From positions 1-64,000 of the forward strand of contig JAFGSG010000105.1 in NCBI GenBank assembly GCA_016934735.1: 64,000 nucleotides of DNA, in the 5' to 3' direction. The position numbers were made by a program, and so were the translations under genes. Position 1 is the stretch's first letter; each line of letters opens with the position of its first letter. Positions 8,509-17,660 of the stretch are shown in pieces. A model generated the notes under the pieces. The model did no database searches and was not told the DNA's origin. It saw only the letters and a list, made by a program, of their open reading frames with translations. This DNA comes from Spirochaetota bacterium. GTDB taxonomy: Bacteria > Spirochaetota > UBA4802 > JAFGDQ01.

Positions 8509-9387
8509 TTAATGAACAATATCTTCGTCATCTGGATAGTAATGCTTTCTTGCCCATTCAAGGTCGCTCTTCTCTTTATGCGTTAAAGATCCCATGCCTT
8601 CTTTTGCAATTTTTTCAAGCAGTGAGTCAATTATGTTTTTTGCCTGTATTCTCTTATCGATTTCCTGCTGTTTCCGTTTTAATCTTTCCTGCATTAAAAA
8701 TTGACTGACTTTTCCGCCTGTGGAAGCTTCGTTTTTATTTTTTAATCGAGATTTTTTTCTTTTATATATGATAAAAACAAAACCTGAAAACAACCCTCCC
8801 AGGTGGCCGATGTGACTAATGGTACCCCCTGCACCGGCGGCGCTTGAAATTGTACCGAGAAATTCTATTATTCCAAAGCCTATAACCAGATATTTAATTT
8901 TAACAGGGAACAGGAAATATAAAAGCACTTCCCTGTTGGGCCAGATCATTCCGTAAGCGAGAAGGATACCATATATTGCGCCTGAAGCGCCAATGGTTAT
9001 GGGAGCATAACCATATTGCGCAAAAACAATAAAGTTCATAAAAGCAATAAAAAGTCCGGCTCCAATTCCGCAAAAAATATAATATTTCAGAAATACTTTT
9101 TTCCCCCATCTCTGTTCCAGTTCGCCCCCGAACATCCATAATGCAAATAGATTAAAAAACAAATGTAAAAGGTTCCCATGCAGAAACATATATGTAACAG
9201 GCTGCCATATTTTAAATTCGTATATAAAACCCACATGATTTAATCCGAAGATCCTTTCTGCAGTTCCTGCAAAAAAAAGATTAAAAATATGCTGCAGCAC
9301 AAATATGCCTGCATTTATTATCAATAATTTTTTTACAATTTCAGTTATCGGACCTCCAAATCTAAAGTTGACATTCTGTCTTAACAT
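8509..9387 (-). CDS. Rhomboid-family intramembrane serine protease
   Basis: This 292-residue membrane protein has the rhomboid core: WQPVTYMFLHGNLLHLFFN in the first helices and loop, the catalytic serine in GASGAIYG (S135), and the catalytic His in HIGHLGGLFSG (H195). Six membrane helices can be seen up to about residue 207. It would cleave membrane-anchored proteins within the membrane. The last 85 residues are a charged cytoplasmic tail, probably helical, seen in many bacterial homologues. A ribosome-binding site (agagg) lies about 10 bases before the ATG. Confidence 0.92.
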   Translation of the reverse strand: MLRQNVNFRFGGPITEIVKKLLIINAGIFVLQHIFNLFFAGTAERIFGLNHVGFIYEFKIWQPVTYMFLHGNLLHLFFNLFALWMFGGELEQRWGKKVFLKYYIFCGIGAGLFIAFMNFIVFAQYGYAPITIGASGAIYGILLAYGMIWPNREVLLYFLFPVKIKYLVIGFGIIEFLGTISSAAGAGGTISHIGHLGGLFSGFVFIIYKRKKSRLKNKNEASTGGKVSQFLMQERLKRKQQEIDKRIQAKNIIDSLLEKIAKEGMGSLTHKEKSDLEWARKHYYPDDEDIVH

Positions 9388-9410
9388 TTTTGTAAACCTC
9401 TTCTCTTGTG

Positions 9411-9871
9411 TTATTTATCAAGGAATTGTTTTCTGATTAGATCGTATCCCATGGCATTATCAATAAAGATTTTAAATAAATCAGGGTCAAAATTTGATGC
9501 CTGCTCTTTCATGATCCCGATGGCTTCCTCATGTGAATACGCTTCTTTATAAGGCCTTTTCGATACTAGCGCGTCATTATACATCGCTTATTGAAACAAT
9601 TCTGGCTGAATAAGTGGTATTTGTTCTCCTCTTAAGCCTTCCGGATAGCCTGTGCCGTCCCAATGTTCATGATGATACAGATCCTCTCCAGATGTTCGCC
9701 TGTCTCCCGGACTCTAACCTCTGCTAACTTAGTCAGTGAAAACAGAGTTGTTCTCTGGGTTTTTAAAATCTCATTTTTTTCAAGGTGTTTTGATATTGCA
9801 TTCAGAACTAAAGGTTCATCATCAACGACAAGAATTTTTGCTGGTTTGTCTATGTTTAATTCTTTTTCCAA
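9411..9871 (-). pseudogene. Decayed RpfG-type response regulator (receiver + HD-GYP)
   Basis: Fragments of one gene lie in order. The start of a receiver domain (KILVVDDEPLVLNAISKHL) joins directly to an HD-GYP start ([19 protein letters not shown]). Then, in another frame, comes [21 protein letters not shown], which contains the GYP signature. After an in-frame TAA (9588-9590) the end of the domain continues (DALVSKRPYKEAYSHEEA) to a TAA at 9411-9413. Most of the receiver and the central HD region, including the HD dyad, are deleted. The intact gene would have been a c-di-GMP phosphodiesterase. Deletions, a frameshift and a stop codon together make this a clear pseudogene. Confidence 0.88.
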
Positions 9872-9960
9872 GGCAAGACCTTTATATTCTATATTGGTTT
9901 TTTCGTATTTGCCGCATTATTGGTATTATGTAAAGGTAAAGGAGTCTTGAATAATTACAT

Positions 9961-10845
9961 TTATCCTTTATTGACGACTTTATTAAGCGGATATTCAATT
10001 ATTCCGTCAGCGCCTTCGTCTATCAGAACAGGAATCAGCTCCCTGACTAATTTTTCGTTTATAACTGTTTCAACAGAAAACCAGTTGGCATTATATAGTT
10101 CCGAAACTGTAGGAGCAGTAATGCTTGGCAATATTTTTACAATAGACTGTATAATATTTTTAGGAACATTCATCTTGAGGCCGACCAGAGTGTCAGCGCT
10201 CAGTGCGCCTTTGAGAAGCAATGATATCTGCTCAATTTTTTTCTTTTTCCACGGCTCCTTGTAGCTCTTGCGGTTCGCGATCAATTTTGTGTTTGTTTCC
10301 AGCAGAGTATGAATTATTTTTAAACCATGCGCTTTGATTGTGGAGCCGGTCTCTGTTACTTCGACTATTGCGTCAACCAGGCCTTCAACCACTTTAGCTT
10401 CTGTAGCGCCCCATGAAAACTCTACTTTGACAGGAATATTTTTTTCTTTGAAATATCTTTTTGTAAAGTTTACAAGTTCTGTTGATATTGTTTTTCCCGA
10501 GCAGTCTTCTATTGAATGTATATTTGAATCTTCGGGAACAGCGAGAACCCATTTTGCTTTTTGAGTGCTCACCTTGGAGTAGATCAGATCGGTGATAAGT
10601 TCGACTTCGGATTTATTTTCAAGAACCCAGTCCAATCCGGTAAGTCCTACATCAAGCACGCCGCTTTCAACATATCTTGCCATTTCCTGTGCCCTTATGA
10701 GGGAGCATGATATTTCATCATCATCTATTGACGGGTAATAATTCCGTGATGAGACAGAAATTCTCCAGCCGGCATTTTTAAATAATTCTATAGTTGATTT
10801 TTCGAGGCTTCCTTTTGGGATCCCTAATTTTATTTTTTTTTTCAT
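9961..10845 (-). CDS. hisG: ATP phosphoribosyltransferase (long form)
   Basis: HisG joins ATP and PRPP in the first, feedback-controlled step of histidine synthesis. The N terminus [13 protein letters not shown] and the segment [16 protein letters not shown] are typical. The [22 protein letters not shown] segment carries the PRPP-binding motif. At 294 residues it is the long form with a C-terminal regulatory domain, so no HisZ partner is needed. The ATG overlaps the end of hisI by 4 bp. The rest of the histidine operon is not in this window. Confidence 0.95.
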   Translation of the reverse strand: MKKKIKLGIPKGSLEKSTIELFKNAGWRISVSSRNYYPSIDDDEISCSLIRAQEMARYVESGVLDVGLTGLDWVLENKSEVELITDLIYSKVSTQKAKWVLAVPEDSNIHSIEDCSGKTISTELVNFTKRYFKEKNIPVKVEFSWGATEAKVVEGLVDAIVEVTETGSTIKAHGLKIIHTLLETNTKLIANRKSYKEPWKKKKIEQISLLLKGALSADTLVGLKMNVPKNIIQSIVKILPSITAPTVSELYNANWFSVETVINEKLVRELIPVLIDEGADGIIEYPLNKVVNKG

Positions 10846-11225
10846 TTTTTGTCCCCATACACTTCTTCCGGATTGAATATTCTTACGCCGTCTTCGATAA
10901 AGTTACCGTTTTTATAAAGTTTATAAAAGCAGCTTTTGTATCCGGTATGACAAGCTGCGCCTCCGATTTGTTCAACTTTAAGCAGAACTGTATCATTGTC
11001 GCAGTCAACTCTGATCTCCTTTACTTTTTGAATATTACCGGAAGTTTCGCCTTTTTTCCAGAGTTCATTTCTGGATCTGCTCCAGTAATGTACGATTCCA
11101 GTTTTTAGGGTTAATTCCCATGATTCTTTATTCATAAACGCCATCATAAGTATTTCGCCGGTTCTTTCATCCTGGGCAATCGCCGGGATCAGCCCGTTTA
11201 ATTTTTTAAAATTAAGTTCTATCAT
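10842..11225 (-). CDS. hisI: Phosphoribosyl-AMP cyclohydrolase
   Basis: The 127-residue zinc enzyme opens the adenine ring of phosphoribosyl-AMP in the third step of histidine synthesis. The signature segments are [31 protein letters not shown], the metal-binding DCDND, and [12 protein letters not shown]. It is a HisI-only protein, without the HisE domain. It lies upstream of hisG with a 4-bp overlap and the pair is probably translated together. Confidence 0.95.
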   Translation of the reverse strand: MIELNFKKLNGLIPAIAQDERTGEILMMAFMNKESWELTLKTGIVHYWSRSRNELWKKGETSGNIQKVKEIRVDCDNDTVLLKVEQIGGAACHTGYKSCFYKLYKNGNFIEDGVRIFNPEEVYGDKK

Positions 11226-11478
11226 AAATAATTTATTGTTTATATCCTTTCGAAAATAAATTGAACTTGCTGCATAGGTTGAAATAGCAGGATTCTTCCA
11301 TACCGCAGCAGCGAAGATTTCCGATATTTTTTAAAAATATGCAACAACTATATTATAAGTGTAAAAAATTAATACAATCGTAAAAAAATCTATCTGGAAA
11401 TTATTTTTAATTTATAGGCTAATTATTTTATTTAATGAGATTAGTCAAGTGACTTATAAACGGAGGCCGGGATTTATT

Positions 11479-12132
11479 TTAGCAAGATGTATCATGATTT
11501 TGAATGAGTTGCTGACATAAACGTACGCCTGTCATAGCGTCATTTGCCCATGCGTCTGCACCTGTAAAAACGCGTATTTGTTCATCCACCAGGCCGCCTA
11601 TGATAAATGATGGCACTGGCCGTATTTCTGAGCGTAGGAGTTCAATAGTAGTCCGCATGGGAGGATAGGAGGAATTAAGGAGACAGGAAAGGCCGACAAT
11701 ATGCGGTTTAATTTCTTTTGCTCTGGCAAGAAAATCGCCTGGCGGTGCATCTACACCGATATCCAATACAGTAAAACCATAACAACTTAACAGAACCCTA
11801 ATAATGTCTTTGCCGATGTAATGGATGTCTCCTTCGACTGTACCCAAAAGGACCCGTCCTCTTTCGTTCCCGGAAACCCGGCTTGTGATCAGAGGAAGAA
11901 CTTTTTCGCCTACCTGATGCATTATCTCTCCTGCCATGATTAATCCGGAGAGGAAGTATGACCCTTTTTCATACCGTTCGCCTACCATCCGGATTCCCTT
12001 CTGGCACTCTTCCATAAGAAGCAGAGGGTCAACACCTTCATTGATGCGTTTATCCACCTGATTTAGAACTGCATCCTCGTTTAAGTCAGCAATAAGATTA
12101 GAGAGCTCGGTTTGTGGTTCTGATGACTTCAT
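11479..12132 (-). CDS. Corrinoid (B12-binding) methyltransferase protein, MtvC/MtbC type
   Basis: The 217-residue protein has an N-terminal helical cap (1-90) and a B12-binding Rossmann domain. The cofactor motif DxHxxG is at D102-H104-G107 in GTVEGDIHYIGKD, with SCLL at 149-152 and GG at 179-180. H104 would be the lower ligand to cobalt. Such proteins carry a methyl group between a substrate-specific methyltransferase and a second methyltransferase. It follows the GntR gene by 16 bp on the same strand and lies opposite the UroD-family methyltransferase gene, its likely partner. A final Cys ends the protein. Confidence 0.88.
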   Translation of the reverse strand: MKSSEPQTELSNLIADLNEDAVLNQVDKRINEGVDPLLLMEECQKGIRMVGERYEKGSYFLSGLIMAGEIMHQVGEKVLPLITSRVSGNERGRVLLGTVEGDIHYIGKDIIRVLLSCYGFTVLDIGVDAPPGDFLARAKEIKPHIVGLSCLLNSSYPPMRTTIELLRSEIRPVPSFIIGGLVDEQIRVFTGADAWANDAMTGVRLCQQLIQNHDTSC

Positions 12133-12148
12133 TCCTTTCCCGTTGTAT

Positions 12149-12919
12149 TTATTGATTTTCCAAAATAATGTCGCTTGTTTCGCCCGATCCGACTCTTGTA
12201 TTAAAGCTGATCTTATCGCTTCTGCATAAAAAGTATCCCCAGCTTATCGGTCTGTTGTCAAAATCGAAGAAGATATGCTCAAGCCGGAATGAGGGTAAAG
12301 AAGTGTCTACCAATAAAAGATGGGCTTCAGTCTCACTGAGTATTGCAGGCTTTATGGATATCTCACCGCGTTTGAGACTTGCTTCGCCTCTGCCGGTAAA
12401 AAGACCATAAAGTGCGGTAACTCCCATTTCCGATTCAACGGTGGGATGGGTTGGATTGTAAATTAAATATTCCTGATGGTAAAATACCGGCTCCATATCC
12501 TTCATTATTAATCTGCGGATAAGTATGACCCTTGTATCCGGCTTAATGTTCAGCTTTAACGCTATATCTGCATTTGCTTTGATTATCTTGACTTCAAGCA
12601 ATTTGACTTTAGTATCAATATTTCCGCTGAAAATATCCTGCAACTCACGTGAACCGAATTTTACGGAGTGTAATTCGATTGCTTTTACAAAGGTGCCTCG
12701 TCCCTGCGTAGTGCTGACAACGCCTTCCTGAAGAAGGATGTTAATTGCTCTGCGAACCGTCATCGGACTTACATTATAAGACTTGCATAGCTGCGATTCA
12801 GATGGCAGGCGCCCGCCGGGGCGAAATTTGCCGGAATCTATCTGACTTCGCAGAATATTAACAAGCTGAATATAAGCGGGTTTGAACGATTTTCGATCTA
12901 TATTTGAATTATATTCCAT
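12149..12919 (-). CDS. GntR-family transcriptional regulator (HutC/UTRA type)
   Basis: Residues 1-80 form a GntR winged helix (LPSESQLCKSYNVSPMTVRR) and the rest is a UTRA ligand-binding domain of the HutC subgroup. The 256-residue length is normal. It is transcribed with the corrinoid protein gene and divergently from the UroD-family methyltransferase gene. I infer that it controls the methyltransferase genes in response to the methylated substrate or a derivative. Its binding site is probably in the 310-bp gap to the divergent gene. Confidence 0.88.
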   Translation of the reverse strand: MEYNSNIDRKSFKPAYIQLVNILRSQIDSGKFRPGGRLPSESQLCKSYNVSPMTVRRAINILLQEGVVSTTQGRGTFVKAIELHSVKFGSRELQDIFSGNIDTKVKLLEVKIIKANADIALKLNIKPDTRVILIRRLIMKDMEPVFYHQEYLIYNPTHPTVESEMGVTALYGLFTGRGEASLKRGEISIKPAILSETEAHLLLVDTSLPSFRLEHIFFDFDNRPISWGYFLCRSDKISFNTRVGSGETSDIILENQ

Positions 12920-13229
12920 AATATGCTAGTAATTGAGTTGCTAAATGGAACTTGTATGTATATATATTGTTTTGTCAACTCGAAAAGTGTTATATCTATT
13001 AAAAAATATATTATGATGAAATATTGGAGATCATTTTTATTCATTATTATTATTTTTTTTATCTTGACAAACATCCCTATATAATATAATAAGTTTAAAG
13101 GATGTAAATATTAATTTTTTTGACGATTATTTAATAATTGTCATATTTTATTAATGCTTTTAATAAAATCATTAAATTATAATAAAAATCATAGTTGTCT
13201 AATAATTACAATGAATAGGAGGGCTGGTT
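12920..13229. other. Divergent control region between GntR and UroD-family genes
   Basis: No gene lies in these 310 very AT-rich bases. On the minus strand TTGACA (complement of 12973-12978) could be a -35 box for the GntR operon, but no good -10 box is spaced correctly. On the plus strand a good promoter is at 13064-13090. The 9-mer TTGCTAAAT (12938-12946) is shared with gaps at 17618 and 27551. Confidence 0.5.
13064..13090 (+). promoter_or_regulatory. Promoter of the UroD-family methyltransferase gene
   Basis: A consensus -35 box TTGACA (13064-13069) is followed after 15 bp by TATAAT (13085-13090); TAATAA with 17 bp is an alternative. The gene starts 140 bp downstream behind a strong ribosome-binding site (aggaggg, 13217-13223). 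Confidence 0.6.
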
Positions 13230-14480
13230 ATGAGTAAAACACCTGAAATGCTTTATAATGAACGGGAAAAAAGAGTGTTGGATGTTATAGCTTTAAAAAA
13301 ACCGGATAGAATACCGATTATGGTCATGTTCAGCTTTTTCCCCGCCAAATATTCAGGAATGACAACAGAAGAGGTCATGTACGATCCGGACAAACTCTGG
13401 AATGCTCAATGGAAGGTGATGACCGACTTTGAGCAGGATATGGAGCAGAATCCTTTTGCCCTGCGTTTCACGGGTCCTTTACTTGAAGCTCTTGATTTCA
13501 AACAATTGAAGTGGCCTGGTCATGGGGTAGGGCCTAATTATTCATATCAGTTTGTTGAAGGTGAATATATGGCCGCAGATGAATATGATCATTACCTTCT
13601 TGATCCTACTGATTTTATGATCCGTAAATACTGGCCTCGTATATTCGGCAACATGAAAGCGCTTGAGAAACTTCCTCCTCTTCATAATATTATAACATAT
13701 TCTATGGGTGTTCCGACAGGATTTGCTATTTTCGCCGCTCCTGATGTTCAGCAGGCTCTGGATACGTTCAAGAAAGCAGGAGAGAAGTCTGCTCAGCTTG
13801 CTTCATATGCCAAATCGTTCAGCGAAAAAACAAAGGAAGCCGGATTTCCATTGCAGACAGGCGGTTTCTGCCAGGCTCCCTTTGACACTCTCGGGGATTA
13901 TTTCAGGGGTATGAAAGGGCTTATGCTGGATATGTACCGAAGGCCGGATAAGATAGTCAAAGCATGTGAGAAGCTTTTTCACTTTATGCTTGAAATGGCA
14001 CTTAACGCGGCAAAGAACACAGGTAATCCCCGCATATTTATTCCGATTCATAAAGGAATCGATGGTTTTATGTCCGAGGAGCAGTTTAAGAAATTATTCT
14101 GGCCGACTCTAAGGGATCTGATGATTGAACTTATCAATAATGGTTTAACTCCATGTCCGTTATGGGAAGGGAACTGTACTTCGCGTCTTGAAATCATAAA
14201 GGATATTCCGGCCGGCAAAGCAATTTATTCTTTTGAAGCAACGGATATTTTTAAAGCAAAGGAAGTGCTCGGCGACACAGTATGCATCAGGGGAAATGTA
14301 CCCGCATCTATTCTGTCGACTGGTACGCCTGATGATGTGCGGGCATACTGTAAAAAATTGATTGATGTAGCCGGCAGGGACGGCGGATATATTATGGACG
14401 CGTCAACCGGACTTGATGATGCAAAAGTGGAGAATGTAAAAGCAATGTTTGATTTCACCAGAGAGTACGGTGCGTATTAA
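13230..14480 (+). CDS. UroD-family methyltransferase, likely substrate:corrinoid methyltransferase
   Basis: The 416-residue protein has the uroporphyrinogen decarboxylase (UroD) fold used by corrinoid methyltransferases. The typical C-terminal chain is visible: EGNCTSRLEIIKDIP, then VCIRGNVPASIL with STGTPDDVRAYCKK, then GGYIMDASTG. The archaeal MtaA/MtbA zinc motif HxC...C is not intact. Here E313 and C316 occupy the first site, and the last Cys is replaced near position 391. I infer a methyltransferase I like those of acetogenic O-demethylases, moving a methyl group from an unknown donor to the corrinoid protein (11479-12132). A true haem-pathway UroD is unlikely given the length and the context. 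Strong ribosome-binding site. Confidence 0.82.
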   Translation: MSKTPEMLYNEREKRVLDVIALKKPDRIPIMVMFSFFPAKYSGMTTEEVMYDPDKLWNAQWKVMTDFEQDMEQNPFALRFTGPLLEALDFKQLKWPGHGVGPNYSYQFVEGEYMAADEYDHYLLDPTDFMIRKYWPRIFGNMKALEKLPPLHNIITYSMGVPTGFAIFAAPDVQQALDTFKKAGEKSAQLASYAKSFSEKTKEAGFPLQTGGFCQAPFDTLGDYFRGMKGLMLDMYRRPDKIVKACEKLFHFMLEMALNAAKNTGNPRIFIPIHKGIDGFMSEEQFKKLFWPTLRDLMIELINNGLTPCPLWEGNCTSRLEIIKDIPAGKAIYSFEATDIFKAKEVLGDTVCIRGNVPASILSTGTPDDVRAYCKKLIDVAGRDGGYIMDASTGLDDAKVENVKAMFDFTREYGAY

Positions 14481-14597
14481 TACTTTACTTTTTTTATTTA
14501 TACTATTACAATAATGTATTTATTAAAGATAACAATATATTAAATTATAATATAAATCGGTAAATTCAGCATATTTTTCAATTTTTTATAACATGTG

Positions 14598-14632
14598 TTA
14601 TTGTAAAAAGACATTGACAGTTTTTACAATAA
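14598..14632. promoter_or_regulatory. 12-bp inverted repeat enclosing the -35 box of fhs (candidate operator)
   Basis: ttattgtaaaaa (14598-14609) and tttttacaataa (14621-14632) are perfect reverse complements separated by 11 bp. The gap contains the -35 box TTGACA. A protein bound here would block or guide RNA polymerase. A related ATTGTA/TACAAT pair precedes folD. Confidence 0.65.
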
Positions 14633-14642
14633 TATATGATAT
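14614..14642 (+). promoter_or_regulatory. Promoter of fhs
   Basis: TTGACA (14614-14619) is followed by a 17-bp spacer and TGATAT (14637-14642); TATGAT at 14635-14640 is the alternative. It lies 72 bp before the fhs ATG. Confidence 0.6.
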
Positions 14643-14713
14643 TTATACACAATGCTTAACTAATGTACTCTGTGTTTAAATAGTTTAAATTTATTTATTT
14701 AAGAGGTATTTCA

Positions 14714-16474
14714 ATGTATTACGATCCAACACAAATGACGGACTGGCAAATATCAGAAGCTGCCGAAGAAAGGATGAAAGTGTCCTTTCAGCTTCAGGAC
14801 GAACTGGGATTAAAATGGGAGGAAATGCTTCCCTTTGGAAGAGTCAGCAGGCTGGATTTTATAAAGATTCTGGAAAGGCTGGAAAAGAAAGAAGACGGCA
14901 AATATATAGATATAACTGCAATTACACCTACACCTTTGGGAGAAGGTAAGACCACAACCACTATGGGACTTATTGAAGGCCTTGGCAAGAGAGGCAAAAA
15001 AGTAGGGGGAGCCATAAGACAGCCCTCTACCGGCCCGACAATGAATGTAAAAGGAAGCGCGTCCGGCGGAGGCAATGCGCAGGTTATACCGCTAACTGAA
15101 TTCTCTCTTGGATTAACGGGCGATATTAATGCTGTAATGAATGCTCATAATCTTGCTATGGTTGCACTTACTTCCAGAATGCAACATGAGAGAAATTACG
15201 GAGATGACGAACTCGCAAAAAGAAATCTTAAGCGTCTTGACATTGATCCGAAAAGCGTTCAAATGGGATGGGTTATGGATTTTTGCGCCCAGAGCCTTAG
15301 GAATATTGCAATAGGTCTTGGCGGCAAGATGGACGGATATATGATGCAGTCCAGATTTGACATAGCTGTCAGCTCTGAAGTTATGGCAATTCTCTCAATT
15401 GCCAGAGATCTTAAAGATATGCGTGAAAGGATCGGAAAGATAACAGTTGCTTATTCTAAATACGGCAAACCCGTGACAACAGAAGATCTTGAGGTGGCCG
15501 GAGCTATGACAGCATTTATGAGGAATAGCATAAATCCGACCTTACTTCAGACAGTTGAAGGGCAGCCGGTAATGATCCATGCCGGGCCGTTTGCTAACAT
15601 CGCAATCGGGCAGTCGTCAATTATTGCGGATAGAGTCGGACTCAAACTCTTTGACTATCATGTCACTGAAAGCGGATTCGCGAGCGATATCGGTTTCGAA
15701 AAGTTCTGGAATGTGAAATGCCGCATAAGCGGTATGAAACCGCATGTGGCTGTAATCACGGCAACTATCAGGGCATTAAAGATGCACGGAGGAGGACCCA
15801 GAGTGGCTCCCGGGATCGCGCTGGCTCCGGAGTACAGAAAAAAGAATCTTGCTTTGCTTGAAAAAGGAATGCCAAACCTGCTTCACCATATTAAAATTGT
15901 AAAACAGTCAGGAATGCATCCGGTTGTATGTATAAACGGTTTTGCTACGGATACAAAAGAAGAAATCGCTCTTGTCCGGAGAATGGCTGAGAAAGCAGGT
16001 GCGCGCGTAGCGTTTTCGGAACATTGGATGAAAGGCGGTGAAGGCGCTTTGGAACTCGCGGATGCGGTAATTGATGCCTGCAATGAGAAAACGAAATTCA
16101 AGTATCTTTATCCGCTTGATATGCCTTTAAGAAAAAGAGTGGAATTGATCGCGAAAAAGATTTACGGTGCATCCGGGGTTTTATGGATTCCGGAGGCGGA
16201 AGCAAAAGCCAGGAAACTGGAAGCTGATCCTACAAAGAAGGATTACAATACAATGATGGTAAAGACTCATTTAAGCTTGTCACATGAGCCTGATCAGAAA
16301 GGAGTACCGAAAGGGTGGGTGCTTCCGGTAAGAGATATACTCGTATATGACGGCGCAAAATTTTTATGCCCGGTAACGGGTACTATTAGCCTTATGCCAG
16401 GCACTAGTTCTAATCCTGCTTACAGACAAATAGATGTTGATGTTGAAACTGGAAGGATTAAGGGTTTATTCTGA
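14714..16474 (+). CDS. fhs: Formate--tetrahydrofolate ligase
   Basis: The enzyme makes 10-formyl-THF from formate, THF and ATP, and can run in reverse to yield ATP. The P-loop is in [17 protein letters not shown], followed by [19 protein letters not shown] and the [10 protein letters not shown] segments. It ends with TGRIKGLF, typical of the family. The 586-residue length is slightly longer than the usual 555-560. The ribosome-binding site aagagg precedes the ATG. In this locus it works with folD in the methyl branch, either towards methyl-THF or oxidising methyl groups to formate. Confidence 0.96.
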   Translation: MYYDPTQMTDWQISEAAEERMKVSFQLQDELGLKWEEMLPFGRVSRLDFIKILERLEKKEDGKYIDITAITPTPLGEGKTTTTMGLIEGLGKRGKKVGGAIRQPSTGPTMNVKGSASGGGNAQVIPLTEFSLGLTGDINAVMNAHNLAMVALTSRMQHERNYGDDELAKRNLKRLDIDPKSVQMGWVMDFCAQSLRNIAIGLGGKMDGYMMQSRFDIAVSSEVMAILSIARDLKDMRERIGKITVAYSKYGKPVTTEDLEVAGAMTAFMRNSINPTLLQTVEGQPVMIHAGPFANIAIGQSSIIADRVGLKLFDYHVTESGFASDIGFEKFWNVKCRISGMKPHVAVITATIRALKMHGGGPRVAPGIALAPEYRKKNLALLEKGMPNLLHHIKIVKQSGMHPVVCINGFATDTKEEIALVRRMAEKAGARVAFSEHWMKGGEGALELADAVIDACNEKTKFKYLYPLDMPLRKRVELIAKKIYGASGVLWIPEAEAKARKLEADPTKKDYNTMMVKTHLSLSHEPDQKGVPKGWVLPVRDILVYDGAKFLCPVTGTISLMPGTSSNPAYRQIDVDVETGRIKGLF

Positions 16475-16667
16475 TATATATTAAGATTTGTTTTTAATAA
16501 TCAGCCAACAGGTTCGATTCATAATGGTATTTGTTTTACCGGAGGTGTTGGCAAAGTGGAAACTTCCATTAAGATTTTTGGCATCAATGCTTTATCAACG
16601 CTCTTTATGTAACAGGTAACCGGTGCTAAAGACATGAAAAATCATTTAAAATTTTAAGGAGAAAACC

Positions 16668-17528
16668 ATGGAAACACGTGTAGTCAGTCACAAAGGCAAA
16701 GAAGTAATAATTGGAGATAAGCTCCCTACTGTTCTCATCGGTGAGAGAATAAATCCTTTCGGCAAAGGGCCGATAAAGGAGGGCATGATATCCGGCAATA
16801 TGGAACCTATCCGTCAGGAAGCAATAAAACAGGTGGAAACCGGCGCAGATATACTCATTGTAAGTGTGGCTGCTTTCGGTGTTGACGAAAATGTAATTTT
16901 TCCCAAAGCTGTTGAAGCTGTCATGAATGCGGTAGATGTTCCGATATGCCTTGAAAGCAGAAATCCGGTTGCACTTGAGAAAGCCCTGCAACTGGGATGC
17001 GGTAAGCCAATTATCAGTTCTGTAAATGGTGAAAAGGAGCTTTTGAATAATCTGCTGCCTCTGGTGAAAAAATATGATACTTCTCTTGTTATTCTGGCTT
17101 CTGACTCAAATGGCATACCCAATAATTCTCAAAAAAGACTACAGATACTGACAGATATTTGTAACAATGCAAAGGAAATGGGAATTGGCCCTGAAAGACT
17201 GCTCGCAGACTGCATAGCGGAATCCAGCGCTGTAAACAGTATGGCCGGTCTTCTTACAATGGAAACCATGCGAATGGTAAAAACAGACCTCGGCATTAAC
17301 TTTGTTCTGGGAGCCAGTAACGTCTCCTTCGGACTGCCGGACAGGCCGGTCATCAATGCTGTATTCCTCGCACTGGCAATAAATGCCGGGCTCAATTCGG
17401 CAATAGTAAATGCCGCAAAGATGAAACCTTACATTATGGCAACTGATCTGATGTTGGGCCTTGATCCAAAGGCGCGCCGTTACACTACTTATTTTAGAAA
17501 AATGAAAAGCCAGGCAGCTGCCAAATAA
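16668..17528 (+). CDS. DHPS-fold methyltransferase, corrinoid protein:tetrahydrofolate type
   Basis: This 286-residue TIM-barrel protein belongs to the pterin-binding family of AcsE and of the methyltransferase II enzymes of O-demethylase and methylamine systems. Family segments are GERINPFGKG at the start, ETGADILIVSVAAFGVDE, NGEKELL and LGASNVSFGLPDR. It differs from the AcsE gene (28971), so the locus has two such enzymes. I infer that this one moves the methyl group from the corrinoid protein (11479) to THF. The ribosome-binding site aaggagaaaa precedes the ATG. The 193-bp gap from fhs holds no clear gene. Confidence 0.85.
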   Translation: METRVVSHKGKEVIIGDKLPTVLIGERINPFGKGPIKEGMISGNMEPIRQEAIKQVETGADILIVSVAAFGVDENVIFPKAVEAVMNAVDVPICLESRNPVALEKALQLGCGKPIISSVNGEKELLNNLLPLVKKYDTSLVILASDSNGIPNNSQKRLQILTDICNNAKEMGIGPERLLADCIAESSAVNSMAGLLTMETMRMVKTDLGINFVLGASNVSFGLPDRPVINAVFLALAINAGLNSAIVNAAKMKPYIMATDLMLGLDPKARRYTTYFRKMKSQAAAK

Positions 17529-17601
17529 AATTCAGTTACAGAATTATGGGAATAATGACTGTTGTTTCTGACTCTCTGTGATAAATCTACATCTAATAGT
17601 A

Positions 17602-17623
17602 TAGCAAGTATTCGAAATTGCTA
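17602..17623. promoter_or_regulatory. Inverted repeat upstream of the corrinoid activator gene
   Basis: TAGCAA (17602-17607) and TTGCTA (17618-17623) are reverse complements with a 10-bp spacer that itself contains the palindrome TTCGAA. The right half belongs to the 9-mer TTGCTAAAT, found also before the GntR gene (with a TAGTAA left half) and before acsC. It is a candidate operator, about 40 bp before the gene. Confidence 0.35.
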
Positions 17624-17660
17624 AATATTATATCTGCGATATGGAGGAAGGGGTCTTGTT

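Noticed and set aside
13230-14480. Haem-biosynthesis uroporphyrinogen decarboxylase (hemE)
   Set aside because: The protein is longer than HemE, lies among corrinoid and C1 genes, and no other haem gene is nearby.
16475-16612. Open stretch in the same frame after the fhs TGA, with a GGVGK-like segment
   Set aside because: The fhs protein already ends with the normal family C terminus, no selenocysteine-type structure is evident, and 45 codons of open frame can occur by chance. It may be a remnant but cannot be shown.
11226-17660. Cobalamin, THF or SAM riboswitches before the corrinoid and C1 genes
   Set aside because: I looked for their conserved boxes in the gaps and found none; the gaps are AT-rich with simple inverted repeats.
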